A stretch of 64,000 nt of DNA from Pseudomonadota bacterium (GTDB taxonomy: Bacteria; Pseudomonadota; Alphaproteobacteria; Sneathiellales; Sneathiellaceae), in contig JANSXH010000011.1 in assembly GCA_024743055.1 (NCBI GenBank), positions 62,001 to 126,000 of the forward strand, read 5' to 3'. Shown piece by piece: positions 16,494 to 27,868 of the stretch. The translations under genes and the position numbers were made by a program. The notes under the pieces were generated by a model, which saw nothing but the letters and a program-made list of their open reading frames with translations, had not been told where the DNA came from and made no database searches. Position 1 is the stretch's first letter. Every line of letters begins with the position of its first letter.

Positions 16494-17389
16494 ATGGTGA
16501 CGTTTCGGAATATGGTGGCGTTTGTGGCGGTGGTGGAGCAGGGGAGTTTTTCCAAGGCTGGGCGGGAGCTCAGGGTGTCGACGGCGGTGGTCAGTGCCCG
16601 GGTGGCGCGGCTGGAGGAAGAAATCGGAGTCCGCCTGCTCAATCGCACAACACGTCAGGTCTCACCGACGGAAGAGGCCCTGAAATATTATGAGGATTGC
16701 ACCAAGATCCTCGAGGCCGTGGCCCTGTCCGAGGAACGGCTGTCGACGGCCAAGCAAAGCCCCAAGGGTAGCCTGAAAGTGACGGCGCCGGTGGTTTTCG
16801 GCCGCCGCCATATCGCCCCGATGATCCCGCGCTTCGCCGACCTCTATCCGGAGCTGCAGCTACAACTGCGCCTTTCCGATCGCATCGAGGACCTGGTGGG
16901 AGACAAGCTGGATGTGGCGATCCGCATCGGCCACCTGCCAAGCTCTACCCTGATGGCCCGCAAGCTCGCCGACAGCCGCCGCACTTTCGTCGCCGCACCG
17001 TCCTATCTCGAAGAGAACGGCGCCCCGCGACACCCGACGGAGCTGCTCAACCATAACTGCCTGCTGCTTCGCTTTCCGGGATCGACCCAGTTTCAGTGGC
17101 AATATGCAGAGGAGGGCATCCTTAAAACCCTGGCGGTCGACGGCCGCTTTGACAGCGATAATGGCGATGTTCTCCGGCAATGGGCGCTCGCCGGCGAAGG
17201 CATTGCGCTCGCCCATCGCTGGGAGGTCAATGAGGATATCCAGGCCGGCCGTCTGATCCCGATCCTGCTGGACACGCCACCGATGCCGGTGCCGATCTCC
17301 GCCGTCTACGCGCAAGGCAGTCACATGCCGTCGCGCTCCCGCCTGTTCATCGATTACTTAAGCAATTTGTTCAAGGACGGCATCCCCGA

Positions 17390-17393
<4 letters not shown>
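16494..17393 (+). CDS. LysR family transcriptional regulator
   Basis: This 299-residue LysR-type regulator has an N-terminal winged helix-turn-helix (residues about 1-60; FVAVVEQGSFSKAGRELRVS) and a LysR substrate-binding domain of the CrgA/PBP2 type (about 85-290; LYPELQLQLRLSDR, DVAIRIGHL). The ATG at 16494 follows AAGGG by about 9 bases. It is divergent from puuD across the 26-bp repeat array, so control of puuD is plausible. It converges on the cysteine desulfurase with stop codons overlapping by a few bases. The effector is unknown. Confidence 0.9.
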
Positions 17394-19607
<2,214 letters not shown>

Positions 19608-19619
19608 TTATCCCCTATA

Positions 19620-19660
19620 AATAAAATCCCCGCCGGTCCAGTTCAAGACCGGCGGGGATA
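19620..19660 (-). terminator. Intrinsic terminator after the BMP binding-protein gene
   Basis: A perfect 13-bp stem, ATCCCCGCCGGTC (19626-19638) with GACCGGCGGGGAT (19647-19659), has an 8-base loop. On the minus strand it is followed by ATTTTATTTAT. It lies 16 bp after the binding-protein stop codon and before the adenine deaminase. It could fully end, or partly attenuate, the transporter transcript before ade and the desulfurase. Confidence 0.85.
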
Positions 19661-19675
19661 TATTGCATGGAGAGG

Positions 19676-20755
19676 TTATTTAGGCAGTTCGCCTTCAACA
19701 CCTTCCACATACCAGTTCATGCCGAGCAGGGTGCCGTCATCCAAAGCTTCACCGTCTTTAGCACCAACAGATCCGTCCTGCTTGTTGAACGGACCGGCAA
19801 AGGGTAGGATGGAGCCATCTTCGATCCCGTTACGGGTTTTTTCAGCAAGTGCGATCAGGTCCGCAGGAATGGCCTTGTTGTAAGGGGCCAGATCGACCAT
19901 GCCGGTGTTGAAGCCACCCCAGGTGTCTTCAGACTTCCAGCTTCCATCGAGGGCTGCTTTCGTCCGGGCAACGTAATAACCGTCCCAGTCATCGATAATC
20001 GCGGTCAGCTGAGCTTTCGGGGCGAAGCGGCTCATATCGGAGGCTTGACCAACAGCCCAGACACCACGCTCTTCAGCGACCTGCAATGGGGCAGGGCTGT
20101 CTGTATGCTGCAGGATAACATCGGCGCCCTGGTCAATCAGGGCCTTGGCCGCATCGGCTTCTTTACCCGGGTCATACCATGTGCTGACCCACGCGACCTT
20201 CACCTTGATATCCGGATTGACGCTTTTCGCTGCCAATGTCAGGGCATTGATGCCGCGGACAACTTCCGGGATCGGGAAGGAACCGATATAGCCAATGACG
20301 TTGGATTTGGTCATGTTACCGACGATTTTACCGACCACATAACGTCCTTCATAGAAGCGGGCGGAATAGGCACTGACATTGTCGGCCCGCTTATATCCCG
20401 TTGCATGCTCGAATTTTACATCCGGGAACTGCTTGGCAACCTTCAAAGTCGGGTTCATGAAACCGAAGGACGTGGTGAAGATCAGCTTATGACCATCGGC
20501 GGCCATCTGGCGGATCACCCGCTCGCTGTCCGGGCCTTCCTTCACGCTTTCCACGAAGGTGGTCTTGACCTTGTCGCCAAGCTCATTTTGTACAGCCTGG
20601 CGGCCGAGATCATGGCGGTAAGTCCAGCCATGGTCCCCAACCGGACCCACATAGACGAAGCCGATCTTGTCTTCGGCCATGGCGGTAGCGCCCATAAGCA
20701 TGCTACCGGCAACGGCGACTGCCCCGAGCAGGGATGGAATGGATTTTAAAGTCAT
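19676..20755 (-). CDS. BMP-family ABC transporter substrate-binding protein
   Basis: This periplasmic binding protein of about 359 residues has a cleavable signal peptide (to about ALA-type site MGATAMAED, residues about 22-30) and no lipobox Cys. It belongs to the basic membrane protein (BMP/Med, PnrA-like) family, whose characterised members bind purine nucleosides or bases. EDKIGFVYVGPVGDHGWTY and VGKIVGNMTKSNVIGYIGSF are family segments. ATG 20755 was chosen because the signal peptide begins there (AGGAGAAA just upstream). It is the last gene of the importer block and is followed by a strong terminator. The purine substrate is inferred from family and context. Confidence 0.92.
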   Translation of the reverse strand: MTLKSIPSLLGAVAVAGSMLMGATAMAEDKIGFVYVGPVGDHGWTYRHDLGRQAVQNELGDKVKTTFVESVKEGPDSERVIRQMAADGHKLIFTTSFGFMNPTLKVAKQFPDVKFEHATGYKRADNVSAYSARFYEGRYVVGKIVGNMTKSNVIGYIGSFPIPEVVRGINALTLAAKSVNPDIKVKVAWVSTWYDPGKEADAAKALIDQGADVILQHTDSPAPLQVAEERGVWAVGQASDMSRFAPKAQLTAIIDDWDGYYVARTKAALDGSWKSEDTWGGFNTGMVDLAPYNKAIPADLIALAEKTRNGIEDGSILPFAGPFNKQDGSVGAKDGEALDDGTLLGMNWYVEGVEGELPK

Positions 20756-20798
20756 AGGTTTCTCCTTTGTCATAAATAACTCTGTCTAATCGATACTG

Positions 20799-21728
20799 TT
20801 AAGCAGCCGGATGGAAAATTTTTCCTATACAAGCCGGTGCGTGTTTTCTGATACGTGATTGGTCCTTTGAAATGAGGACAAGGACGAGGACTGTTGCCAC
20901 ATACGGTAGCATGGAAAGCACTTGGGAGGGAACGTCCAATCCGGCAGCCTGAGCATGCAACTGCAGGATTGTGATGCCGCCGAACATATAGGCGCCAATC
21001 AAGACTAGGCCCGGCTTCCAGGTGGCAAAAACGATCAGGGCCAGGGCAATCCAGCCGCGGCCCGCCGTCATGTTCTCCGCCCACATCGGCGTATAGGCGA
21101 GAGAGAGATAGGCGCCGCCGATGCCGGACATGGCACCGCCGAACATCACTGCGAGATAGCGGATCCCGATCACAGAATAGCCGATGGAATGGGCCGCATC
21201 ATGGGAATCGCCCACTGCCCGCAGAATCAAGCCGGCCTTGGTCTTATAGAGGAACCAGCTGACGGCGGCGACGACGGCAAAGGAAAGGTAGACCAGACCG
21301 TCCTGGCCAAAGATGATCGGGCCGATATAAGGAATATCCGTGAGCCCGGAAATATACAGCTTATCGAGCGGATCCACCGGCATGCCGACAAATTCCTGTC
21401 CCATCAGGGCGCTGAGGCCAACCCCGAACAAGGTCAGGGCCAGACCGGTGGCGACCTGGTTTGCCATCAGGGACAGGGTCAGCACGCCAAACAGGAATGC
21501 CATCACACTGCCAGCGAAGGCAGCGGCCAACACAGCAAGGAAATAGTTCCCGGTCACGGTGGCGGTGATAAAGCCGGTAACGGCACCGACCAGCATCATG
21601 CCTTCCACCCCGAGATTGAGGACACCGGATTTCTCGGTGATCAACTCCCCGATACCGGCAAAGACAAGCGGTGTCGCCGCGGTAATCATCGTCAGGATGA
21701 CGGGGACAATCCAATCAAAACCAGCCAT
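20799..21728 (-). CDS. ABC transporter permease (purine/nucleoside type, YufQ-like)
   Basis: This 309-residue inner-membrane permease of the BPD-2 branch has about eight to ten TM helices. ITEKSGVLNLGVEGMMLVGA (about 31-50) is the signature of the BMP-linked nucleoside importers, and a glycine-rich cytoplasmic loop lies around 195-215 (GGAMSGIGGAYLSL). It pairs with the permease encoded just upstream, whose stop shares a base with this start (21728). It delivers the second half of the membrane channel for the BMP/ATPase system. Confidence 0.92.
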   Translation of the reverse strand: MAGFDWIVPVILTMITAATPLVFAGIGELITEKSGVLNLGVEGMMLVGAVTGFITATVTGNYFLAVLAAAFAGSVMAFLFGVLTLSLMANQVATGLALTLFGVGLSALMGQEFVGMPVDPLDKLYISGLTDIPYIGPIIFGQDGLVYLSFAVVAAVSWFLYKTKAGLILRAVGDSHDAAHSIGYSVIGIRYLAVMFGGAMSGIGGAYLSLAYTPMWAENMTAGRGWIALALIVFATWKPGLVLIGAYMFGGITILQLHAQAAGLDVPSQVLSMLPYVATVLVLVLISKDQSRIRKHAPACIGKIFHPAA

Positions 21729-22804
21729 CAGGACACCGCCTTTCTGCCGATATTCAGGCGGAATCTGTAATTAACCAGGACATCGCTGGCGAGGAGGAAG
21801 AACAGGACCATGCCTTGGAACACCCCGGTCACGGCGACGGGCAGGCCGAGACTGATCTGGGCTGTCTCGCCGCCAAGATAGGTAAGGGCCATAAGCAAGC
21901 TCGCAAAGAAGATGCCGACCGGATGCAGGCGACCGAGAAAGGCGACGATGATCGCCGTAAAGCCATAGCCCGGAGAGATCGTCGGGATGATCTGGTCAAT
22001 GGGTCCGGCCACTTCTGACAGTCCAGCAACTCCGGCAAGGGCACCGCCGAACAGGAGCGTGAACCAGATGATTTTCTTCTGGCTGAAACCGGCATAGCCG
22101 CCAGCCGTTGGGGCAGAACCGATCACCTTGATCTGGAACCCGACCAGGGTTTTGGCCATCATGATCCAGGTCCCAAGAACCGCGAGCAGGGCCAGCAGGG
22201 TGCCGAAATGCATCCGCGTTCCGGCGACAAGAATGGGCATGTCGGCACTGTCGCTAAAGGTCCGGGATTCCGGGAAGTTAAATCCGTCCGGGTCGCGCCA
22301 GGGGCCATGGACCAGGACCGACAGAAACAGGATTGCCACATAGACCAGCATCAGGCTGGTCAGGATCTCATTGGCGTTGAAGCGGGTTTTCAGGAAGGCC
22401 GGAATGGCTGCCCAGGCCGCACCGCCAATGGCGCCGAGGAGTATCATCGCTGGCAGCAGGAAGACACTGTCGATGTCATGGAAATAGATGAACAGGCTGC
22501 TGCCGACGATGGCGCCCATGGTCAGCTGGCCCTCGGCACCGATATTCCAGACATTGGCCTTGAAACCCACGGACAATCCGATGGCGATCAGCATCAGTGG
22601 TGTCGCCTTGACGAACAGTTCCGACAGATCGTATCGGGAATCCAGCGGCTGGATGAAGAAGGTATTGAGGGCTTCGACCGGGCTGACACCGAGCAGGGTG
22701 AACAGGACCGTACTGCAGAGGACGGTCAGGACGAGGGCGATGATCGGGGTCATATAGACCATGACCCGGGAGCTCTCGCTGCGTTTCTCGATTTTAAGCA
22801 ACAT
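21728..22804 (-). CDS. ABC transporter permease (purine/nucleoside type, YufP-like)
   Basis: This 358-residue permease has about ten TM segments. The signature ATPLMLIAIGLSVGFKANVW-NIGAEGQ (about 75-102) is characteristic of the first permease in BMP-type importers. The start at 22804 overlaps the end of the ATPase gene by 11 bp, and the frame could extend to 22846 without a good start site. Its end overlaps the next permease by one base, so ATPase, permease, permease and binding protein form a tightly coupled minus-strand unit. Confidence 0.92.
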   Translation of the reverse strand: MLLKIEKRSESSRVMVYMTPIIALVLTVLCSTVLFTLLGVSPVEALNTFFIQPLDSRYDLSELFVKATPLMLIAIGLSVGFKANVWNIGAEGQLTMGAIVGSSLFIYFHDIDSVFLLPAMILLGAIGGAAWAAIPAFLKTRFNANEILTSLMLVYVAILFLSVLVHGPWRDPDGFNFPESRTFSDSADMPILVAGTRMHFGTLLALLAVLGTWIMMAKTLVGFQIKVIGSAPTAGGYAGFSQKKIIWFTLLFGGALAGVAGLSEVAGPIDQIIPTISPGYGFTAIIVAFLGRLHPVGIFFASLLMALTYLGGETAQISLGLPVAVTGVFQGMVLFFLLASDVLVNYRFRLNIGRKAVS

Positions 22805-24359
22805 GGGCCGCGCCTCCCGTGTCTCCATCTGTCTCGCCCATGCCATGGGTGCCGCCCATCATCAGGCCGATTTCCTCGATGCTGATTTCGTGAATGGGGC
22901 GGCTGGTGGAGAGGCGGCCTTCCGAAATCACTGCGATGCGATTACTGATGGCGAACAGCTCGTCCAGGTCCTGGCTGACCACAAGCACGGCCGTGCCGTT
23001 ATCGGCGAGATCGATCAGGGTCTGGTGAATGGCAGCAGCAGCACCGGCATCCACACCCCAGGTCGGGTGGGCGACGATGATCACTTCCGGCTCCTGCAAC
23101 ACCTCGCGGCCGACGATGAATTTCTGCAAATTGCCTCCCGACAGGCTGCCGGCCGTATGGTCGATGCCGGGGGTTCTGACGTCAAATTTATCGACAATCT
23201 CCTGGGCATAGTCGGCGGTGGCGCCAGCATTGATAAAGCCGCCCTTCAGGAGCTGTTTGCGGCTAAACCCGCTCAGGAACGCATTATCCGTCAGTTTCAT
23301 TTCCGGCACCGAGCCATGACCCAGCCGGTCTTCCGGCACGAACGCCAGCCCCAGATTCCGGCGGTCATTGGGCCCCATGCGGCCGATCGGTTTGTCATCG
23401 AGTCGAACCGCTTCTGTCTCGCGCGACAAACTCTCACCGCTCAGCGCTGCCAGCAATTCAATCTGGCCATTTCCCGCGACCCCGGCAATCCCCAGGATCT
23501 CCCCGCCGCGCACTTCAAAATTAATCCCGATCAGGTCAATGCCAAATTCAGCTTCCGCATCGATACTGAGGTTCCGCACCTTCAATCGAACCGGCCCTTG
23601 ATCACCGCCCTCGTGATGTTCCGGCGGTGTCAGGTTGGTGCCGATCATCATCTCCGCCAGGCTCTTCGCCGTTTCCTGTGTCGGATCACATTCACTGATA
23701 TACTTCCCGCCGCGCAAGATCGTCGCCTTGTGACAGAGCGCCTTGATCTCGTCGAGCTTGTGACTGATATAAAGAATGGACACCCCTTCCGACGACAACC
23801 GCCGCAAAGTCTCAAACATCTTCTCCGCTTCCTGCGGGGTCAGGACAGATGTCGGCTCATCCATGATCAGAAGCTTCGGGTTCTGCAGCAGGCAGCGGAC
23901 GATCTCGATCCTCTGCTTCTCCCCCACTGAGAGAGTATGAACCTGCCGCTGCGGATCAAGCGGCAAACCATAGGCATTGGAAATCTCAACGATCCGGCTT
24001 TCAAGCTCTTTCATGTTCTGACGACCTGACATGCCGAGCGCAATATTCTCCGTCACCGTCATCGCCTCGAACAAGGAGAAATGCTGGAACACCATGCCAA
24101 TGCCGGTTTTCCGTGCCATTTGCGGGTTATTGATCTCGATGGGCTCCCCCATCCAGCGGATCTCTCCCTCATCCGCTTCAAGGACGCCATATATGATTTT
24201 TACAAGGGTGCTTTTTCCAGCACCGTTTTCCCCCAGCAAGGCATGAATTTCTCCCGGCATGATCTTCAAATCAATATGATCATTGGCCAGGCAACCAGGA
24301 TATTCCTTGGTTATCCCCCTCAATTCCAGCTGCGGTGTATCTCCGCTGCTCTCCGACAT
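22794..24359 (-). CDS. ABC transporter ATP-binding protein (double NBD, BMP-linked)
   Basis: This 521-residue protein has two fused nucleotide-binding domains. The first (about 10-240) has Walker A LLGENGAGKST, signature LSVGEKQR and Walker B LLIMDEPTSVL. The second (about 265-510) has the degenerate Walker A typical of sugar/nucleoside importers (GVAGNGQIELL), signature LSGGNLQK and a Walker B in which EVIIVAHPTWG replaces the usual DEP. It energises the purine importer. Upstream (24360-24482) lies a gap with a GTGACA-N3-TGTCAC dyad, so a promoter may be present between xdhC and this gene. Confidence 0.93.
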   Translation of the reverse strand: MSESSGDTPQLELRGITKEYPGCLANDHIDLKIMPGEIHALLGENGAGKSTLVKIIYGVLEADEGEIRWMGEPIEINNPQMARKTGIGMVFQHFSLFEAMTVTENIALGMSGRQNMKELESRIVEISNAYGLPLDPQRQVHTLSVGEKQRIEIVRCLLQNPKLLIMDEPTSVLTPQEAEKMFETLRRLSSEGVSILYISHKLDEIKALCHKATILRGGKYISECDPTQETAKSLAEMMIGTNLTPPEHHEGGDQGPVRLKVRNLSIDAEAEFGIDLIGINFEVRGGEILGIAGVAGNGQIELLAALSGESLSRETEAVRLDDKPIGRMGPNDRRNLGLAFVPEDRLGHGSVPEMKLTDNAFLSGFSRKQLLKGGFINAGATADYAQEIVDKFDVRTPGIDHTAGSLSGGNLQKFIVGREVLQEPEVIIVAHPTWGVDAGAAAAIHQTLIDLADNGTAVLVVSQDLDELFAISNRIAVISEGRLSTSRPIHEISIEEIGLMMGGTHGMGETDGDTGGAAHVA

Positions 24360-24446
24360 TCCCTACCTCTTCCTGTTTACTTCTACCGGTACCTCAACTG
24401 CCTGGCATTATTGTTAGGCCAGTGTCGGCGGAGATACCTTCCCAAG

Positions 24447-24461
24447 GTGACACACTGTCAC
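24447..24461. promoter_or_regulatory. Inverted repeat GTGACA-CAC-TGTCAC upstream of the importer
   Basis: A perfect 6-3-6 inverted repeat lies in the 123-bp gap between xdhC and the ABC ATPase, about 90 bp before the ATPase start. It is the only strong dyad in this gap and a candidate operator for separate control of purine uptake. It differs from the TTGT-type sites found near the GntR gene. Confidence 0.4.
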
Positions 24462-24482
24462 ATAAATACATTTTACTGAACC

Positions 24483-25517
24483 CTATGCCGTCTCCGTCTT
24501 GTCGGTGAGTGCAGCGACCCGACTATGTTGATGCCGCAGCAAAATATCTGCTGCCACGCTTGCAGCAATTTCAGCAGGACGTTTACCAGTTAGCTCGCCT
24601 ATTCCAATAGGGCAAATTATTCGTGCTGTTTGCTGATCAGAATAACCGCGCAGCGCCAGGCGTTTTTTAAATTTAGCCTTTTTGGTCGCGGATCCAATCA
24701 GACCGATATAGGCCTCATCACAGCGGCGCAGCAGGGCTTCACAAATTTCCAAGTCCCTCTGGTGGCTGTGGGTCATCACTAAATGAAAAGCATTCGGTGG
24801 CAAAGCGGCGATCTTTGCAACCGGGTTGGGAGACCCGAGCATTTCAACATTTGCCGAAACATCTTCCGGAAATACCTCAGGTCGTTCATCGATCCAATAC
24901 AGACGGCAGGGAAGGGGTGCAAGTGCCTGTACAACCTTCCGTCCCACATGACCGGCACCATACACAACGACCTTAAACTCATCTTCCCGCAGGGATTGGA
25001 CCATCGTAAAATCAGTGTCTGATGAGGAGACGATTTCAGTGCCGAGATCTTCAAGACATCTCTCCGCCGCCTGCCTTACAGGCAGGTTGAAACTGTCAGG
25101 ATATTCCCGTCCAGAAAATAACAGGCGGTGGCTGTGCCCATCACGCCACTCTGTAATCAGAAGAGAATTTTCATTATCAATATTTAACCGGTTAAAACAA
25201 AAAAGATCTTCTTCCTCAAGCTTGCTGAGCAAAATATCGACTTGTCCTCCGCAGCATTGCGCCAATTCGGGCCCCAGAGGAACATTCAGTATTCGATCTT
25301 TGGAAGCTTCCTCCGACGAAAGCATGTCCCGTGCTGTCTCGATCGCGAGATATTCCAAGCGACCGCCGCCGATGGTTCCAGTTGTTGTCTCCGCGCTCAC
25401 CAGCATGGTTGCGCCGGTTTCCCGAGGGACGGATCCTTTCGCCCTTCCGACAGTGATGAGAACGGCTGCTTTTATCTCCTGATCAAGCACTGCCTGAATT
25501 TCTTGCCAGTTGCTCAT
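24483..25517 (-). CDS. xdhC: Xanthine dehydrogenase accessory protein XdhC
   Basis: This 344-residue molybdenum-cofactor-binding chaperone holds Moco during sulfuration and passes it to the XdhB subunit. The N-terminal domain has RAKGSVPRETGATMLV and GTIGGGRLEY; the C-terminal Rossmann domain starts VVYGAGHVGRKVVQAL (about 195) and ends ICPIGIGELTGKRPAEIA-SVAADIL. It overlaps xdhB by 4 bp. The segment LFCFNRLNIDNENS (about 106-120) is AT-rich at the DNA level and contains a TTTAACCGGTTAAA palindrome (25183-25196). The cysteine desulfurase at the end of the run is the likely sulfur donor. Confidence 0.93.
   Translation of the reverse strand: MSNWQEIQAVLDQEIKAAVLITVGRAKGSVPRETGATMLVSAETTTGTIGGGRLEYLAIETARDMLSSEEASKDRILNVPLGPELAQCCGGQVDILLSKLEEEDLFCFNRLNIDNENSLLITEWRDGHSHRLLFSGREYPDSFNLPVRQAAERCLEDLGTEIVSSSDTDFTMVQSLREDEFKVVVYGAGHVGRKVVQALAPLPCRLYWIDERPEVFPEDVSANVEMLGSPNPVAKIAALPPNAFHLVMTHSHQRDLEICEALLRRCDEAYIGLIGSATKKAKFKKRLALRGYSDQQTARIICPIGIGELTGKRPAEIAASVAADILLRHQHSRVAALTDKTETA
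25181..25196 (-). repeat. TTTAACCGGTTAAATA element, copy 3 (inside xdhC)
   Basis: The perfect 14-bp palindrome TTTAACCGGTTAAA (25183-25196) lies within the xdhC coding region and, read on the minus strand, encodes Phe-Asn-Arg-Leu-Asn. The minus strand carries the shared 13-mer AACCGGTTAAATA (25193-25181). The surrounding 50 bp are much richer in A and T than the rest of xdhC. Confidence 0.6.
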
Positions 25518-27868
25518 TGCGCCGCCTCACTTCCTGACACCTGCGCCGCTTGATCTTGCAACCTGTCTACTGCCATCAGGACTCGCTCCGGTGTGGCTGG
25601 TGCATCCAAATCCGGATAGACACGATAGTCGGACACACTGGAGACGGCATCCGCAAGGGCGTTGAAGACCGAGTTGGCGAGCATCAAAGGAGGCTCCCCG
25701 ACCGCCTTGGATTTGTAAATCGTTTCCTCCACATTTTCACCGGCTTCATAAATCTTCATATTAAAGATCTCCGGCCGATCACTGCAGGCGGGAATTTTAT
25801 AGGTGGAAGGGGCGTGGGTTTTCAAAACACCTTGGTCATCGAAATAGAGTTCCTCTGTCGTCAGCCAGCCCATGCCCTGAATGAAGCCTCCTTCAATCTG
25901 GCCAAGATCAATGGCCGGGTTCAGGCTTTTCCCCGTATCATGAAGGATATCAACAGCGGTGACTTTATACTCCCCCGTCAAAGTGTCGATAATGACCTCG
26001 GAGACTGCAGCCCCATAGGAGAAATAGTAAAAAGGCCGACCGGTGAGCGTCTTGGCATCATAATGGATTTTGGGTGTCTTATAATATCCGGCAGCGGAGA
26101 GAGATATCCGGTTGAAATAGGCTTCCTTCACCAGATCCTTGAAGGCCAGTTCGATTTCCTGAATGCGGACCTGATTGCGGGTGAAATGGATATCACTCTC
26201 AGAAACATTGTATTTTTCGGCGGCAAAAGCGATTAACCGGTCCTTTATGGTCTGTGCGGCTGCCTCAGCCGCCTTGCCATTCAAGTCCGAGCCCGAAGAA
26301 GCAGCGGTTGCTGACGTATTGGGGACTTTATCCGTGCGCGTTGCCGTGATCTTTATCTGATCGATATCGACCTGAAGGACTTCCGCCACCACTTGCGCCA
26401 CTTTTGTATAAAGGCCCTGTCCCATTTCCGTGCCGCCATGATTGATCATGACACTGCCATCCGTATAGACGTGGAGTAGGGCGCCAGCCTGATTGAAATG
26501 GGTTGCGGTGAAGGAAATCCCGAATTTTACTGGTGTCAGCGCAATGCCTTTTTTCAATACCGGACTGGTTTGGTTGAATACCCGGATTTTTTCTCGCCTC
26601 GAAGCATATTTTGAAGTTGATACAAGCTCACTGACTATTTCTGGCGCGATGTTATCCTCAATGGTCATTCCATAGGGGGTGACATTCCGATTGGCCGTGC
26701 CATAGAAATTTGCCTGGCGTATTTCCACTGGGTCTTTCTTCAGGTAACTGGCGATGGCATCCATCATCCGTTCCGGGACGAGCATTCCCTGTGGTCCACC
26801 GAACCCGCGAAATGCGGTGTTCGACACTGTATGTGTCTTGCAGCGTCGGGAGTAGATCGAGACATTTTCGAAATAATAGCAATTGTCCACATGAAACATG
26901 GCCCGATCATTGATCGCGGCGGATAGGTCCGCGGAGCGGCCGCATCGGGACGCGAGATCAAATTCCACGCCCGCCACTCGGCCCTCATCATCAAAGCCGA
27001 CATCATATTTTGCGATAAAATCATGGCGCTTGCCGGTCATGATCATATCGTCGTCTCGATCAAGGCGAAGTTTTGCTGGTCTTCCGCTAAGGGTTGCTGC
27101 CAGGGCAACCATCGCTGCATACCAGGCGCCTTGGGTTTCCTTGCCGCCGAAAGCACCGCCCATGCGTCTGACATTGGCGGTTATGGAATTGTCCGGCACA
27201 TCCAGGAACCGGGCGACATTATGCTGGACTTCGGTCGGATGTTGGGTAGAGGTATGGATAAAGACATCCCCATCTTCCCCCGGGACCGCATAAGCGATCT
27301 GGCCTTCCAGATAGAAGTGATCCTGACCCCCCATTTCAAACTGTCCGGTCAGACGATGTTTGGCTTCAAGGATGGCCTCACGGGCATCGCCTCGCGTGAT
27401 CTCACGGGGAGGTAAAATATAGGACTCTGCTGCCAGGGCCCGCTCGATTGTCAGGATGGCCGGCAACTCATCATACTCGACAACGGCGAGACTAGCCGCC
27501 GCACGTGCCTGCTCAATGCTGTCGGCAGCAACCGCAAAGATAGATTGTCCGACGCATTCCACCAGATCTTCGGCAAAGACCGGGTCATCGCCCGCAATGG
27601 GGGAGGCATCATTGACGCCTGGAACATCATCTGCGGTCAGGACCAGGACAACACCTGGGGCGTTTCGTACAGCAGAGACGTCGAGCTTGGTAATTTTCGC
27701 ATGGGCTTTCTTGCTTTGCGCCACATAAAGATGAAGCAAATCCTTTGGCTCTGGAAGGTCATCAATATAGTAGGCCTCACCGGAAACTTGTTTGGCAGCA
27801 CTGTCATGAGCCAGAGGCTTATGGATTTTGCCTTTTATCTCGGTCGATGTGTGATGACGTTCAGCCAT
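25514..27868 (-). CDS. xdhB: Xanthine dehydrogenase, molybdenum-binding subunit
   Basis: This is the large catalytic subunit (about 784 residues) of the two-subunit Rhodobacter-type enzyme, which hydroxylates hypoxanthine and xanthine to urate. Moco and substrate motifs seen are MGGAFGGKE (about 245-255), FRGFGGPQG (about 355), GTEMGQGLYTK (about 465) and VGEPPLMLAN, whose Glu is the catalytic base. The start at 27868 (MAERHH) overlaps xdhA by 8 bp; the frame is open to 27925 but that region belongs to xdhA. It works with XdhA (Fe-S/FAD) and XdhC in the cytoplasm. Confidence 0.95.
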   Translation of the reverse strand: MAERHHTSTEIKGKIHKPLAHDSAAKQVSGEAYYIDDLPEPKDLLHLYVAQSKKAHAKITKLDVSAVRNAPGVVLVLTADDVPGVNDASPIAGDDPVFAEDLVECVGQSIFAVAADSIEQARAAASLAVVEYDELPAILTIERALAAESYILPPREITRGDAREAILEAKHRLTGQFEMGGQDHFYLEGQIAYAVPGEDGDVFIHTSTQHPTEVQHNVARFLDVPDNSITANVRRMGGAFGGKETQGAWYAAMVALAATLSGRPAKLRLDRDDDMIMTGKRHDFIAKYDVGFDDEGRVAGVEFDLASRCGRSADLSAAINDRAMFHVDNCYYFENVSIYSRRCKTHTVSNTAFRGFGGPQGMLVPERMMDAIASYLKKDPVEIRQANFYGTANRNVTPYGMTIEDNIAPEIVSELVSTSKYASRREKIRVFNQTSPVLKKGIALTPVKFGISFTATHFNQAGALLHVYTDGSVMINHGGTEMGQGLYTKVAQVVAEVLQVDIDQIKITATRTDKVPNTSATAASSGSDLNGKAAEAAAQTIKDRLIAFAAEKYNVSESDIHFTRNQVRIQEIELAFKDLVKEAYFNRISLSAAGYYKTPKIHYDAKTLTGRPFYYFSYGAAVSEVIIDTLTGEYKVTAVDILHDTGKSLNPAIDLGQIEGGFIQGMGWLTTEELYFDDQGVLKTHAPSTYKIPACSDRPEIFNMKIYEAGENVEETIYKSKAVGEPPLMLANSVFNALADAVSSVSDYRVYPDLDAPATPERVLMAVDRLQDQAAQVSGSEAAQ

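Noticed and set aside
16214-16693. Open frame through the 26-bp repeats into the LysR gene
   Set aside because: The repeat unit is not a multiple of three, so the translated units differ. It overlaps the good LysR frame and the puuD start.
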